NCBI GenBank assembly: GCA_944325505.1
Contig: CALVAJ010000004.1
Coordinates: 1 to 64,000 of the forward strand
DNA from: an uncultured Bacteroidales bacterium
Lineage (GTDB): Bacteria; Bacteroidota; Bacteroidia; Bacteroidales; UBA932
Direction of reading: 5' to 3'
Length of the DNA: 64,000 nucleotides
Shown: positions 1-8,171 of the stretch, piece by piece
Layout of the letters: every line of letters starts with the position of its first letter
Numbering within the stretch: the stretch's first letter is position 1
Notes under the pieces: model-generated
The model's database searches: none
What the model saw: the letters and a program-made list of their open reading frames with translations, nothing else
Told to the model about the DNA's origin: nothing
Program-made: the position numbers and the translations under genes

Positions 1-20
1 GCCGAACCGAAAGCGACCAT

Positions 21-69
21 GTCTGAAGTGGTACATTTGAAAACGCTCCAGGGGGTACATTCAATGTGA
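21..69. mobile_element. Possible end of an insertion sequence (IS21-like terminal repeats)
   Basis: The octamer GGTACATT occurs twice, at 30-37 and 54-61, 24 bases apart. IS21-family elements carry several short repeats of about 20 bases at each end, and GGTAC-containing ends are known to me from Bacteroidota members of that family. No transposase is visible because the window starts here, so the assignment rests on two short repeats only. An open frame runs from base 1 to a TGA at 67-69, which could be chance. Confidence 0.3.
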
Positions 70-106
70 TATAGTCACATAAAAGGGCAACATTACCCAT
101 AAAAGA

Positions 107-148
107 GAATATGACCTCAAAGTCTTGTCTGGCTTTGAGGTCATATTC
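107..148 (-). terminator. Rho-independent terminator downstream of dsbD
   Basis: A perfect 16-base inverted repeat (107-122 with 133-148) encloses a 10-base loop. It lies 19 bases beyond the dsbD stop. On the minus strand the stem is followed by a T-rich tract (TCTTTTAT). The symmetric stem could also stop transcription arriving from the left. Confidence 0.75.
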
Positions 149-167
149 GTTTATACCGTATATCAGA

Positions 168-2120
168 CTATTCCAGTCCGCTTTTCAGGAATTCCACGAA
201 CCCCGGGATGCTCAGGTCATATCCCCTGACAGGTGCCAGCATCTCTCCGTCGGGTGAGAGCAGCACGTAGTTCGGCTGGGCGTTCACACCGAACCGAGTC
301 CTTGCTATGTAGGAGTTTATTCTTCCGAGATCTTTGAGGACATCACCGTTGGGTGTCGTGATCCATTCGCTCTCGTCGAGTTTCTGTTTGTCGTCAGTGT
401 ACAATGCTACGATTATGTAATCGTTCTGCAGGATTTCCAGCACTTCAGGCGCACTCCAGACTCTGGATTCCATTTCACGGCAGTTGACGCACCCGTGGCC
501 GGTTATATCTACGAAAACCGGTTTGCCGGCTTTCGTGGCTGCAGCCAGTCCTTCGTCAAGGTCGAAGTAGCCGCTCAGTCCCAATGGAAGGTGCAGTCCA
601 TACCCGGCGGACTTGCCTGTCTGAGTCTGTCCTGCCTGAAGGGGAACGGCAGTCTGTACATTATTCTGTCCAAGCACGAAATCCTGTGTGGTGATAGGCG
701 GAAGATATCCAGACAGAGCCTTTAGCGGAGCTCCGAACATCCCAGGTATCATATAGACGACGAATGAGAATACTGCAATGGCGAGAGCGAGCCTTTTGAC
801 GGAGACATGCTCAACCTTGTCGTCATGGGCAAACCGTATCTTTCCGAGAAGGTAGAATCCGAGCAGTGTAAAGACCACTATCCATATCGCCAGATAGACT
901 TCCCTGTCCAGCAGTCCCCAGTGGTAAGTCTGGTCCGCCACGCTCAGGAATTTGAATCCGAGGGCCACTTCGATAAATCCCAGCACCACTTTTACGGAAT
1001 TGAGCCATCCTCCGCTCTTCGGCAGGTTCTTCAGCAGTGAAGGGAAAAGCGCAAGCACAGTGAAAGGAAGGGCGAAAGCCAGCGAGAATGCCAGCATGGT
1101 AATCATCGGCGACCAGAATTCACCTTCCGTGGATTTGATGAGGACAGTCCCGACAATAGGCCCGGTACATGAGAATGAGACCAGTACGAGTGTAAGGGCC
1201 ATGAAGAATACTCCGATCAGCCCGCCTTTGTCTGCACCCTTGTCGCTTTTGTTTACAAGCGAAGACGGCAGCACTATTTCGAATGCTCCGAAGAATGAGG
1301 CCGCGAATACCATGAATACTATGAAGAATATGATGTTCGGCAGCCAGTGTGTCGCAAGCCAGTTGAATATGTCGGCTGTGACAGCTTCACCGCCTGCAAG
1401 CCATGTAATGAATATTATCAGGGATATCGGTACGGTATAGAGCAGTACTATGAAAAGTCCGTACATCGATGCCTTGAACCGTCCTGCGGCAGGGGATGAC
1501 GAGCCTTTCATGAAGAAAGATACTGTCATCGGTACCATCGGGAACACGCACGGAGTCAGCAGGGCGGCAAATCCCCACAGGATGGCTTCTACGATGAGCC
1601 CCCAGTTGAATCCGCCGCCTTTGGCGTTTCCGTCACCGGCATCCGATATTACCGGCCCGGACGCTTCCTCTATCCTGACAGAGAAATCCTTGTACTCCGG
1701 AGCTGCGCACTGCGTGTCAGTGCATCCCATCCACGTGATTTCCCCTTTTACATCGAACGCTTCCCCTGTGGTCCTTACGATGTCCTGGGCAATGACTATT
1801 TCATTGAAGAATACCTTTATCCCTTCATAGTCAGTAGACAGGGACACTTCATACGGTTTTCCTGACAGCGAATATCCGGATGCTTCCCCGAATTCCACTC
1901 CGGTCGGGTACAGATCGCTTTCGAGTCCGTAAGTGTGCCATCCGTCTGCAATCTTTCCAGTGAATATTACTTTGTACAGGCTGTCCTTGACCTGTTCGGA
2001 CGAAACCTTCCAGTTTACGGTACTTTCCGTCATCGGGAAACCCTGCCCGTAAAGCAAAGTGCCAGCAGCAAGCGCTGCCAGCACGAGTATGGATTTAAGA
2101 TATTTCATGTCGCGGAACAT
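168..2120 (-). CDS. dsbD: Thiol:disulfide interchange protein, DsbD family
   Basis: Inner-membrane protein that passes electrons from cytoplasmic thioredoxin to periplasmic thiol proteins. The order of parts is complete for the family: a signal segment at about residues 5-25; an N-terminal periplasmic domain with a cysteine pair (C133, C138); a multi-span membrane domain with its two redox cysteines in TPC (C191) and FSC (C318); and a C-terminal thioredoxin-like domain with CVNC (C544, C547). At 650 residues it is full length. Two starts are possible, the first Met or Met5 (MKYLKS), and the signal peptide works with either. It starts 19 bases after rny ends, so the two are probably co-transcribed, although no functional link is obvious. 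Function is secure from family knowledge; the partners are not visible here. Confidence 0.93.
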   Translation of the reverse strand: MFRDMKYLKSILVLAALAAGTLLYGQGFPMTESTVNWKVSSEQVKDSLYKVIFTGKIADGWHTYGLESDLYPTGVEFGEASGYSLSGKPYEVSLSTDYEGIKVFFNEIVIAQDIVRTTGEAFDVKGEITWMGCTDTQCAAPEYKDFSVRIEEASGPVISDAGDGNAKGGGFNWGLIVEAILWGFAALLTPCVFPMVPMTVSFFMKGSSSPAAGRFKASMYGLFIVLLYTVPISLIIFITWLAGGEAVTADIFNWLATHWLPNIIFFIVFMVFAASFFGAFEIVLPSSLVNKSDKGADKGGLIGVFFMALTLVLVSFSCTGPIVGTVLIKSTEGEFWSPMITMLAFSLAFALPFTVLALFPSLLKNLPKSGGWLNSVKVVLGFIEVALGFKFLSVADQTYHWGLLDREVYLAIWIVVFTLLGFYLLGKIRFAHDDKVEHVSVKRLALAIAVFSFVVYMIPGMFGAPLKALSGYLPPITTQDFVLGQNNVQTAVPLQAGQTQTGKSAGYGLHLPLGLSGYFDLDEGLAAATKAGKPVFVDITGHGCVNCREMESRVWSAPEVLEILQNDYIIVALYTDDKQKLDESEWITTPNGDVLKDLGRINSYIARTRFGVNAQPNYVLLSPDGEMLAPVRGYDLSIPGFVEFLKSGLE

Positions 2121-2139
2121 GATTTATGTGTGTTGGTTA

Positions 2140-3681
2140 CTATTTTGCGAAAGCTACCGATCTTGTCTCACGTATTACCGTGATCTTCACCTGCCCTGGA
2201 TAAACCATCTCTTCCTGGATTTTCCTGGCGATTTCGCCGGAGAGTGTTTCGGCATCGGAGTCGCTTACCTGATTTGCCCCGACTATCACCCTCAGTTCCC
2301 TTCCGGCCTGTATGGCGTAGGTCTTTGTCACTCCAGGATATGACTGGGCAATGTTTTCCATATCCTTAAGTCTCTTTATGTATGACTCGATGACTTCCCG
2401 GCGTGCCCCAGGGCGTGCTCCTGAAATTGCGTCTCCGACCATGACCAGAGGTGAAATTATTGATGTCATGTCGATTTCTTCATGGTGTGCGCCTATAGCA
2501 TTGCATACTTCCGGTTTTTCCTTGTACTTTTCGGCAAGCTTCATTCCGAGAATTGCGTGAGGAAGTTCCGGATCCTCATCGGAAACCTTTCCTATGTCAT
2601 GCAGCAGACCGGCACGCTTTGCTATTTTCGGATTCAGACCAAGCTCGGAAGCCATCGTGGCGCAGATATTTGCGACTTCACGTGAGTGCTGCAGCAGGTT
2701 CTGTCCGTAAGAAGAACGGTATTTCATGCGGCCGATCAGCTTGACCAGTTCTATGTGCAAGCCGTGGATACCGAGGTCTATGCAGGTCCTCTTTCCGGTT
2801 TCCATGATTTCGTCTTCGAGCTGTTTCTGGACTTTAGCCACGACTTCTTCAATGCGGGCAGGATGGATGCGGCCGTCTATCACGAGCTGGTGCAGAGCCA
2901 GCCTTGCCACTTCTCTCCTGACAGGGTCGAATGCCGAAAGCAGGATAGCTTCAGGCGTGTCGTCTACGACTATTTCCACTCCGGTAGCCGCTTCGAGAGC
3001 CCTGATGTTACGTCCTTCACGACCGATGATACGGCCCTTTATCTCATCGCTTTCGATATTGAATACCGTTACTGCATTCTCAATGGCAGTTTCCGTAGCT
3101 GTCCTCTGGATGGTGTTGATTATTATTCTTTTGGCTTCCTTGCTGGCTGTCAGCCTTGCCTCGTCCATGGCATCGTTGATATAAGACTGGGCCTGTGACC
3201 TTGCCTCGGCTTTCATGTTCTCCATCAGCTGGTTCTTTGCCTCGTTGGCCGTCATTCCCGCAATGCTTTCAATCTGCTGAATCGCCTGGCTGCGGAGCTT
3301 GTCGTATTCTTCCGACTTTCTGGAGACGATTTCCATCTGGTTTTTCAAATTTTCCCTGATGGCTTCGGCGTCCTTGTTCTTCCTGACGAGCTCTGCGTTC
3401 TGCTGGTTAAGGGTGTTTTCCTTCTGCTTGAGCCTGCTCTCTATCTCACGGATCTGGCTGTTTTTCTCGTTGATATACTGTTCATGTTCGCTTTTCAGCT
3501 GTATGAACTTTTCTTTTGCCTGGAGAATTTTTTCCGATTTGATTTTTTCGGCTTCGACTTCAGCCTTCTGGATAATCTCCTCTTTGCGTCCGTTAAGAGT
3601 GAGTTTCCTGACATATATATATGTTCCAAGAGCTATGACGGCTCCAAGGAATGCCGTAAGGAAATAGAATAAGATACTCAT
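2140..3681 (-). CDS. rny: Ribonuclease Y
   Basis: Membrane-anchored endoribonuclease that starts mRNA turnover. The 513 residues match the family: an N-terminal membrane helix (about 3-24), a long charged coiled coil (about 30-200), a KH RNA-binding domain containing GREGRN (220-225), and an HD domain with H332 and the HDIGK metal-binding motif (361-365). The C-terminal part continues as the usual Rny tail. It is preceded by the 6S RNA candidate and its terminator, so it probably has its own promoter in 3682-3739; the best match there (TTATTTTG on the minus strand) departs from TAnnTTTG by one base. dsbD follows 19 bases downstream. Identification is firm. Confidence 0.95.
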   Translation of the reverse strand: MSILFYFLTAFLGAVIALGTYIYVRKLTLNGRKEEIIQKAEVEAEKIKSEKILQAKEKFIQLKSEHEQYINEKNSQIREIESRLKQKENTLNQQNAELVRKNKDAEAIRENLKNQMEIVSRKSEEYDKLRSQAIQQIESIAGMTANEAKNQLMENMKAEARSQAQSYINDAMDEARLTASKEAKRIIINTIQRTATETAIENAVTVFNIESDEIKGRIIGREGRNIRALEAATGVEIVVDDTPEAILLSAFDPVRREVARLALHQLVIDGRIHPARIEEVVAKVQKQLEDEIMETGKRTCIDLGIHGLHIELVKLIGRMKYRSSYGQNLLQHSREVANICATMASELGLNPKIAKRAGLLHDIGKVSDEDPELPHAILGMKLAEKYKEKPEVCNAIGAHHEEIDMTSIISPLVMVGDAISGARPGARREVIESYIKRLKDMENIAQSYPGVTKTYAIQAGRELRVIVGANQVSDSDAETLSGEIARKIQEEMVYPGQVKITVIRETRSVAFAK

Positions 3682-3739
3682 GATGTTTTAATATAGTTAA
3701 TAAACAATGGTTCAGCTGATGCTTCCCTGCTTCTGCGGC

Positions 3740-3776
3740 AAAATAAAAGGCCGGTCAGCAATGGAACTGACCGGCC
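3740..3776 (-). terminator. Terminator after the 6S RNA candidate
   Basis: A perfect 10-base GC-rich stem (3749-3758 with 3767-3776) around an 8-base loop is followed on the minus strand by TTTTATTTT. It lies 22 bases past the proposed RNA 3' end and separates the zapA/6S unit from rny. Confidence 0.88.
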
Positions 3777-3798
3777 AGATTAAACATTAAATATAAAA

Positions 3799-3987
3799 AG
3801 CCGTTAGCCAGATTTTCAGGAAATCTTAAAAAAATAAGATTTGAGCTCCGAAAAAATTGGTTCTGACATCCTCCGTCCCGCAAGCGGAATCCCCGTAAAG
3901 GGTAACATAGGTCCGTCATTGCCATTCGAGTACACTCGGTTACTTAATGTAAATTGATGATTTCAGCAAAATAAGTAACTAACGGCT
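3799..3987 (-). ncRNA. ssrS: Probable 6S RNA
   Basis: 6S RNA binds the housekeeping RNA polymerase holoenzyme and mimics an open promoter. No gene lies between zapA and rny, and this stretch of about 189 bases has closing arms that are exact complements: CTAACGGCT at 3979-3987 and AGCCGTTAG at 3799-3807. Further inward the two arms keep pairing with small bulges (an ATTTT block and a GAAATC block are matched). The 3' arm holds a strong local hairpin (AAATCTTA with TAAGATTT), and the apical part contains short hairpins. A long irregular duplex with an open centre and about 185 bases is the 6S architecture. The position directly after zapA is the same as in Escherichia coli, where ssrS follows zapA. 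The RNA 5' end touches the zapA stop codon. I could not run a covariance model, so the family name is an inference. Confidence 0.65.
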
Positions 3988-4303
3988 ATATTTTTACAAT
4001 ATTATCAAGATAACTTTCAAGTTCTTTCTGCAGCATTCCCGCTTCACCTTCGATATTCTCCAGCAGTTTCTGTACTCTTGCCGCCTTTATTCCCTCGTTC
4101 AGGGCAATCATGCGGCTTATCTCCGCCTCGGTCTTCCCCGGATATCTTTTCTGCAGCACTTCGGCCTTGCTGTTTACAGCCTTGGCCACTTTTCGTATAA
4201 TCTCCTCATCTTCAGGAGAATTGGCAGTAAACTTATAGATCCCTCCTAATGTAGGAACAGTTATTTCTCTTTTTTCATTTACTTCTCCATCAACGAGATG
4301 CAT
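3986..4303 (-). CDS. zapA: Cell division protein ZapA-like
   Basis: A small FtsZ-associated protein of 105 residues. Its N-terminal half resembles the ZapA head (ITVPTLGGIYKFTANSPEDE, then a VAKAVN helix). The C-terminal half is a long helix suited to coiled-coil dimerisation, ending in a heptad-like LQKELESYL. ZapA bundles FtsZ filaments at the division ring. The ATG chosen gives a 25-base overlap with the preceding coiled-coil gene, which suggests translational coupling; no internal ATG gives a better start. The 6S RNA candidate follows immediately. Family assignment is from overall pattern, since ZapA is poorly conserved. Confidence 0.8.
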   Translation of the reverse strand: MHLVDGEVNEKREITVPTLGGIYKFTANSPEDEEIIRKVAKAVNSKAEVLQKRYPGKTEAEISRMIALNEGIKAARVQKLLENIEGEAGMLQKELESYLDNIVKI

Positions 4304-4548
4304 CTGTCGATATCTTTAATCATCCTTTCAATCCTGCTGCGTGCCTGATCGTCTCCGGATACGCCGAGGAATGCATTCTTCAGCTTTAAGTTATCTGTCA
4401 GTCTGTTTAATTCTGCGATCTGCTTCCTGCAGGTTTCAATCTCCTCATTGCAGTGCCTGAGCTTATCTTCAAGATTCTTTCGCAACTCTTTTTCCGCTTC
4501 ATATGCGGCTACCAGCCGTTCAATATCCTTTCTGATATTCTCGAGCAT
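4279..4548 (-). CDS. Small coiled-coil protein encoded with zapA
   Basis: I do not recognise a named family. The 89 residues are almost entirely charged helix: roughly residues 2-65 are rich in Glu, Lys and Leu with heptad spacing and contain two Cys (near 33 and 40), followed by a short break (GVSGDD) and a final amphipathic helix. No signal peptide or membrane segment is present, so it should be cytoplasmic. It overlaps zapA by 25 bases and is the first gene of that unit. By size, coiled-coil nature and position it could be a ZapB-like partner of ZapA, but that is an inference from context only. Confidence 0.75.
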   Translation of the reverse strand: MLENIRKDIERLVAAYEAEKELRKNLEDKLRHCNEEIETCRKQIAELNRLTDNLKLKNAFLGVSGDDQARSRIERMIKDIDRCISLMEK

Positions 4549-4626
4549 GCCTTTTCAGCGAATTTGAAACTTACAACGCGAAGTTAAGTCTTTTTTGCAA
4601 CAAATCAAAATCGGCAGGTGCCAAAA

Positions 4627-5163
4627 TCATTCGACAGCATTCATGCCTTCTTCTATGGCGGCCTTGTTCAACGGAATCAGACTGCCGTACCTGGCAGGTA
4701 TTGACTTGGCAAGTCCTTTTTCTACATTTTCCATACTTACTATCGGACGCAGCTTGAGGAAACCTCCAAGTACGGCCATATTGTACACTTTCGAGCTTCC
4801 GAGCTTAGCCGCCACTTCTATTGCGTCGATCTTATGGATTTCGATATCGGTACGTTCCGGGGAGCGTGTGATTCCGTTCGGGTCGTAAAGGAGCAGCCCT
4901 CCCGGCTTGACCGCCTTTTCAAACTTGTCGAGCGACTGCTGGTTGAGGGCGATTACGGTGTCGTATTTCGTGACGATGGGCGAGCCTATCTTCTTGTCGC
5001 TGAGAATGACGCAGACATTGGCCGTGCCCCCTCTCATTTCAGGCCCGTAGGACGGCATCCAGGTCACCTCCATGTCCTGCATTATGGCGGAGTAGGCAAG
5101 TATCTTTCCCATCGAAAGCACTCCTTGTCCTCCGAATCCCGCTATGATTATCTCTTCTTTCAT
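4627..5163 (-). CDS. korC: 2-oxoacid:ferredoxin oxidoreductase, gamma subunit
   Basis: Gamma subunit of the four-subunit enzyme that oxidatively decarboxylates a 2-oxoacid to the acyl-CoA and reduces ferredoxin. The N-terminus has the family signature GFGGQGVLSMGK (residues 9-20), and the 178-residue length is typical. MPSYGPEMRGGTAN, near residue 37, is the conserved loop of the domain. It is the last gene of the cluster, 64 bases after the beta subunit. Sequence cannot decide between 2-oxoglutarate (Kor) and branched-chain 2-oxoacids (Vor) as substrate; the symbol follows the usual Bacteroidota naming. Confidence 0.9.
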   Translation of the reverse strand: MKEEIIIAGFGGQGVLSMGKILAYSAIMQDMEVTWMPSYGPEMRGGTANVCVILSDKKIGSPIVTKYDTVIALNQQSLDKFEKAVKPGGLLLYDPNGITRSPERTDIEIHKIDAIEVAAKLGSSKVYNMAVLGGFLKLRPIVSMENVEKGLAKSIPARYGSLIPLNKAAIEEGMNAVE

Positions 5164-5227
5164 CTGGAATATCTTTTTATAAGTTCTGTGTTATTCTTGA
5201 AAATCAGGTTATGGACGGATTCCGGTC

Positions 5228-6007
5228 CTATTTGGTGTTCAGGACATCCTTGATGTCTCCGATAGGGTATTTTCTGAACATGTTCTCTTCCATCCACTTG
5301 TTCGCATCTACCGGGGACATTTTCCATCCGGAGTTGCATGTCGAAACGATTTCCACGAATGAGAGTCCTATTCCTTTCTGGCTGTATTCGAATGCTTTGC
5401 GTATTGCCGCCTTGGCTTTTCTCGCGGCAGGGGCAGTGTGGACAGACTGCCGTGTTATGTATGCCGTGCCGTCGAGATGGGCCAGCATGTCGGCTATGAC
5501 AAGAGGGAATCCGTTGAGTTTCGGATCGCGCCCGTAAGGTGTAGTTGAGGTCTTCATCCCTATGAGGGTGGTCGGTGCCATCTGTCCTCCGGTCATTCCG
5601 TATATGCCGTTGTTGATGAAGATGACTACGATGTTCTCTCCGCGTCCGCATGCGTGGATGATTTCCGCCGTTCCTATGGATGCAAGGTCTCCGTCACCCT
5701 GGTATGTGAACACATATTTCTCAGGGCACAGCCTTTTTGTCGCTGTAGCCAGTGCAGGTGCGCGTCCGTGTGCGGCTTCCTGCCAGTCTATGTCGATATA
5801 GTTGTATGCGAAAACCGAGCAGCCGACAGGGCAGACTCCTATGGTCTGTTCCTGGATACCCATGTCTTCAATCACTTCAGCCACCAGCTTGTGCACTGTA
5901 CCGTGGGAGCAACCAGGGCAGTAATGCATCACGTTGTCCGTGAGCAGAGCCGGCTTCCTGTATATTATGTTTTCCGGCTTTTTGATTTCTTCTATGCTGA
6001 TACTCAT
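5228..6007 (-). CDS. korB: 2-oxoacid:ferredoxin oxidoreductase, beta subunit (thiamine diphosphate binding)
   Basis: Carries thiamine diphosphate and the proximal iron-sulfur cluster. The N-terminal cysteine pair CPGC (C30, C33) and the later C-PVGC motif are cluster ligands. The GDGD motif near residue 105, followed about 27 residues later by NNGIYGMTGGQ, is the thiamine diphosphate/Mg signature. The 259-residue length lacks the C-terminal extension of pyruvate oxidoreductases, which fits the Kor/Vor group. It sits 36 bases after the alpha subunit and 64 bases before the gamma subunit on the same strand, so the enzyme is made from one transcript. Confidence 0.93.
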   Translation of the reverse strand: MSISIEEIKKPENIIYRKPALLTDNVMHYCPGCSHGTVHKLVAEVIEDMGIQEQTIGVCPVGCSVFAYNYIDIDWQEAAHGRAPALATATKRLCPEKYVFTYQGDGDLASIGTAEIIHACGRGENIVVIFINNGIYGMTGGQMAPTTLIGMKTSTTPYGRDPKLNGFPLVIADMLAHLDGTAYITRQSVHTAPAARKAKAAIRKAFEYSQKGIGLSFVEIVSTCNSGWKMSPVDANKWMEENMFRKYPIGDIKDVLNTK

Positions 6008-6043
6008 TTCTTGTCTTGATAAAAGGTTTGACGCTGCGGCCGC

Positions 6044-7126
6044 TTATGCCAGACCGTTTGCTTTCTTGAATTCTCCCACAATCTCCTCAGGAGTGAAAAT
6101 GTTTCCTCCCTGTCTGCCGTAGAAGTGTACAGGACATGAACCTGCAACTGCCAGGCGGACATCCTCGACCATCTGTCCGAGGTTGAGCTCTACGCTCATC
6201 ATGCTCTTGACCTGCTTGCCGAGACGGGCGATTTCTTTTGTCGGGAAAGGATAAAGCGTAATAGGGCGCAGCAGTCCAGCTTTGATCCCTTCTCCCCTCA
6301 GCTCGTCTACGACGGCTTCGCAAATGCGTGAAGAACATCCGAATGCGACGAACAGATATTCCGCGTCCCCGGCAAGATATTCGCTGAATTTGACTTCCGT
6401 TTCTTCGATGATGTCGTATTTGTTCTTGAGTTTTCGGTTGAACTTTTCCTGGATGTCGGCATCGAGCGACAGTGACGTGATGATGTTCCTTTCCCTGGTG
6501 GCAGGCTTGCCGGTTGTGGCCCATGGTGCGGCCTCGAGTATTTCTTCGGCAGTCCTGCGCGGCTTCATAGGATGCAGTTCCACTTTTTCCATCATCTGTC
6601 CGATGATACCGTCTGCAAGGACTACTACCGGGTTGCGGTATTTGAACGCCAGTTCGAAGCCCCAGTCGATGAAGTCGTACATGTCCTGGGCAGAGGCCGG
6701 TGCGATGACGATATTGTGATAGTCGCCGTGTCCTCCTCCTTTTACTATCTGGTTGTAATCGCTCTGGCTTGGCTGTATCGTTCCGAGTCCCGGGCCTCCC
6801 CTCATCACGTCTACTACTACGCATGGCAGTTCTGCACCTGCCATATAGCTTATGCCTTCACACATGAGACTGACTCCGGGGCTGCTGGATGATGTCATGA
6901 CCTTTTTGCCGCAGCTGGCACCTCCGTATACCATATTGATGGATGAGGTTTCGCTCTCTGCCTGGAGTACTACCATCCCGGTGGTTTCCCACGGTTTTTC
7001 TTTCATGAGTGTTTCCATGACCTCGGACTGAGGTGTGATAGGGTAGCCGAAATACCCGTCCACTCCGTTGCGTATTGCCGATATGGCAATCGCTTCGTTT
7101 CCTTTCATCAAAATCTTTTCTGCCAT
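6044..7126 (-). CDS. korA: 2-oxoacid:ferredoxin oxidoreductase, alpha subunit (Kor/Vor type)
   Basis: The 360-residue alpha subunit forms the active site with the beta subunit. YPITPQSEVMETL near residue 28 is the conserved substrate/cofactor loop, and the SSSSPGVSLMCEG stretch near residue 79 with the following RGGPGLGT is typical. The short form (about 360 residues, without a fused gamma domain) is what databases commonly call the 3-methyl-2-oxobutanoate (VorB) or 2-oxoglutarate alpha chain. It starts 2 bases after the ferredoxin-like delta subunit. If it is Vor, isobutyryl-, isovaleryl- and 2-methylbutyryl-CoA would be products, which would fit the ptb-buk pair elsewhere in the window. That link is only an inference. 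Confidence 0.92.
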   Translation of the reverse strand: MAEKILMKGNEAIAISAIRNGVDGYFGYPITPQSEVMETLMKEKPWETTGMVVLQAESETSSINMVYGGASCGKKVMTSSSSPGVSLMCEGISYMAGAELPCVVVDVMRGGPGLGTIQPSQSDYNQIVKGGGHGDYHNIVIAPASAQDMYDFIDWGFELAFKYRNPVVVLADGIIGQMMEKVELHPMKPRRTAEEILEAAPWATTGKPATRERNIITSLSLDADIQEKFNRKLKNKYDIIEETEVKFSEYLAGDAEYLFVAFGCSSRICEAVVDELRGEGIKAGLLRPITLYPFPTKEIARLGKQVKSMMSVELNLGQMVEDVRLAVAGSCPVHFYGRQGGNIFTPEEIVGEFKKANGLA

Positions 7127-7128
7127 AT

Positions 7129-7350
7129 CTACTGGATTTTTACTCTGTAAACCGTAATTACCGAATCCGGGCAGACAACCGCGCAGTTAGAGCACCCTAT
7201 GCAGCCGTCTCCTGTCAATTCGGCATAATGATAACCTTTGCTGTTGACCGTTTTTGAAAGCTGGATACTTTTGGTCGGACAGTTGGCTATACACACTGAG
7301 CAGCCTTTGCACCTCTGTGTGTCAACTTCAATGATTCCTTTAAATGCCAT
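7129..7350 (-). CDS. korD: 4Fe-4S ferredoxin-like delta subunit
   Basis: A 73-residue protein with two classic [4Fe-4S] motifs: C14-x2-C17-x2-C20-x3-C24-P and C50-x2-C53-x2-C56-x3-C60-P. It is the first gene of the oxidoreductase operon and lies 2 bases before the alpha subunit, which marks it as the electron-transfer subunit passing electrons to soluble ferredoxin. The insert between the motifs is typical for delta subunits. Confidence 0.92.
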   Translation of the reverse strand: MAFKGIIEVDTQRCKGCSVCIANCPTKSIQLSKTVNSKGYHYAELTGDGCIGCSNCAVVCPDSVITVYRVKIQ

Positions 7351-7397
7351 TCCGTTGAAATTTTAGCAAATTTGATCCTGCTTCTTCTGAAGCGTTC

Positions 7398-7405
7398 CAA
7401 ATTTA
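7398..7405 (-). promoter_or_regulatory. Candidate -7 element for the korDABC operon
   Basis: On the minus strand the sequence is TAAATTTG, a match to the Bacteroidota -7 consensus TAnnTTTG, about 48 bases upstream of korD. No clear TTTG is present at the -33 position, so this is a weak call. A small hairpin (7380-7393) would lie at the start of the transcript. Confidence 0.4.
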
Positions 7406-7440
7406 CATCTTTTTTAATAGAATTGTGATAATTTAATATA

Positions 7441-7475
7441 AAAAAAGACGGGGCAGGTCAGACTGCTCCGTCTTT
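7441..7475 (-). terminator. Terminator of the tRNA-Pro gene
   Basis: A 10-base stem with one G-U pair (GACGGAGCAG/CTGCCCCGTC on the minus strand) is followed by a run of six T. It begins right after the encoded CCA end of the tRNA. Confidence 0.85.
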
Positions 7476-7551
7476 TGGTCGGGATGAGGCGACTCGAACG
7501 CCCGACCCCTACGTCCCGAACGTAGTGCGCTACCAACTGCGCTACATCCCG
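7476..7551 (-). tRNA. tRNA-Pro (anticodon CGG)
   Basis: Full cloverleaf on the minus strand: acceptor CGGGATG pairs with CATCCCG, and the anticodon stem CTACG/CGTAG encloses a 7-base loop TTCGGGA with anticodon CGG. The T arm contains GTTCGAGTC and the 3' CCA is encoded. It stands alone, with its own terminator directly behind it. Confidence 0.95.
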
Positions 7552-7559
7552 TTTTTTCG

Positions 7560-7723
7560 TTTCTTTTTGACGATAATATCGTCAGACTTCATTCACCGTC
7601 GGTCATTTACAGGAGTAAACTCCCTTCCGGTTCACTTGTCTTCCTCATTCTCCCCAAAAACAAACTTCAAAAAGTCCCCCACGCCCCGTCTTCTCCGTAC
7701 CTTCAACTTTTTTAATTTAAGTG
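7560..7723. other. Intergenic stretch without recognised genes
   Basis: Between the tRNA-Pro gene and the rpsT terminator I see no credible gene. It contains one short palindrome (7568-7584, TGACGAT with ATCGTCA) just upstream of the tRNA, of unknown role. The open frame that crosses it on the plus strand runs through the tRNA and two terminators and is not credible. Confidence 0.6.
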
Positions 7724-7757
7724 AAAAAGAAGCTGAACAACAGTTCCAGCTTCTTTT
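7724..7757 (-). terminator. Terminator after rpsT
   Basis: On the minus strand a stem of AAGAAGCTG pairing with CAGCTTCTT, plus inner AAC/GTT pairs, is followed by a T-run. It is about 37 bases past the rpsT stop. Confidence 0.75.
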
Positions 7758-7793
7758 TCTCAGCTATAAGAAAACCTTTAAAGGTCGCTTTCC

Positions 7794-8048
7794 CTATGAA
7801 AGTTTGTTGATGTAAACTGCGATACCGCTCTTAAGGTTGGCTGCCTTGTTCTTGTGGATAACTCCGATTTTTGCAAGTTTGTCGATCATGGCATATACCT
7901 TAGGGGCATTTGCCTGAGCTTCATTCTTGTCTGTCGTGTTCCTCAGTGCGCGGATCGCGTTCCTGGTAGTCTTTGCATAATATTTATTATGCAATCTGCG
8001 TCTTTCGCTTTGGCGAGTACGCTTGTCTGCTGATGCGTGATTTGCCAT
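7794..8048 (-). CDS. rpsT: 30S ribosomal protein S20
   Basis: The 84 residues are Lys/Arg-rich and helical and show the S20 pattern: [18 protein letters not shown] at the start, a [10 protein letters not shown] helix, and a C-terminal [21 protein letters not shown]20 binds 16S rRNA early in small-subunit assembly. It lies 23 bases after the tRNA-Glu gene on the same strand, and a good promoter is found just before that tRNA, so both probably come from one transcript that ends at the hairpin at 7724-7757. Confidence 0.97.
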   Translation of the reverse strand: MANHASADKRTRQSERRRLHNKYYAKTTRNAIRALRNTTDKNEAQANAPKVYAMIDKLAKIGVIHKNKAANLKSGIAVYINKLS

Positions 8049-8071
8049 TTTTTATCTTTTTATATTTCTTG

Positions 8072-8143
8072 TAGTGGGTAGGGGAATCGAACCCCTATTG
8101 CAAGAATGAAAATCTTGAGTACTAACCGTTATACGAACCCACC
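8072..8143 (-). tRNA. tRNA-Glu (anticodon TTC)
   Basis: Cloverleaf on the minus strand: acceptor GGTGGGT with ACCCACT (G-U at the first pair), D arm with AACGGTTAGT, anticodon stem CAAGA/TCTTG around TTTTCAT giving TTC, and T arm AGGGG-TTCGATT-CCCCT. CCA is not encoded. It directly precedes rpsT. Confidence 0.95.
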
Positions 8144-8171
8144 AAAATACCTTTTTCCCTTAAAGGGAGTG

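Noticed and set aside
3799..3987. Riboswitch, SRP RNA, RNase P RNA or tmRNA as alternative for the zapA-rny region
   Set aside because: No SRP loop motif (GGAAGGAAGCAG type), no RNase P core (GAGGAAAGTCC type), no tmRNA ends, and the RNA is closed by its own terminator rather than leading into rny, which argues against a riboswitch.
7525..7815. Plus-strand open frame of 96 codons between tRNA-Pro and rpsT
   Set aside because: It begins inside a tRNA, crosses the rpsT terminator and ends within rpsT; low-complexity Ser/Phe content.
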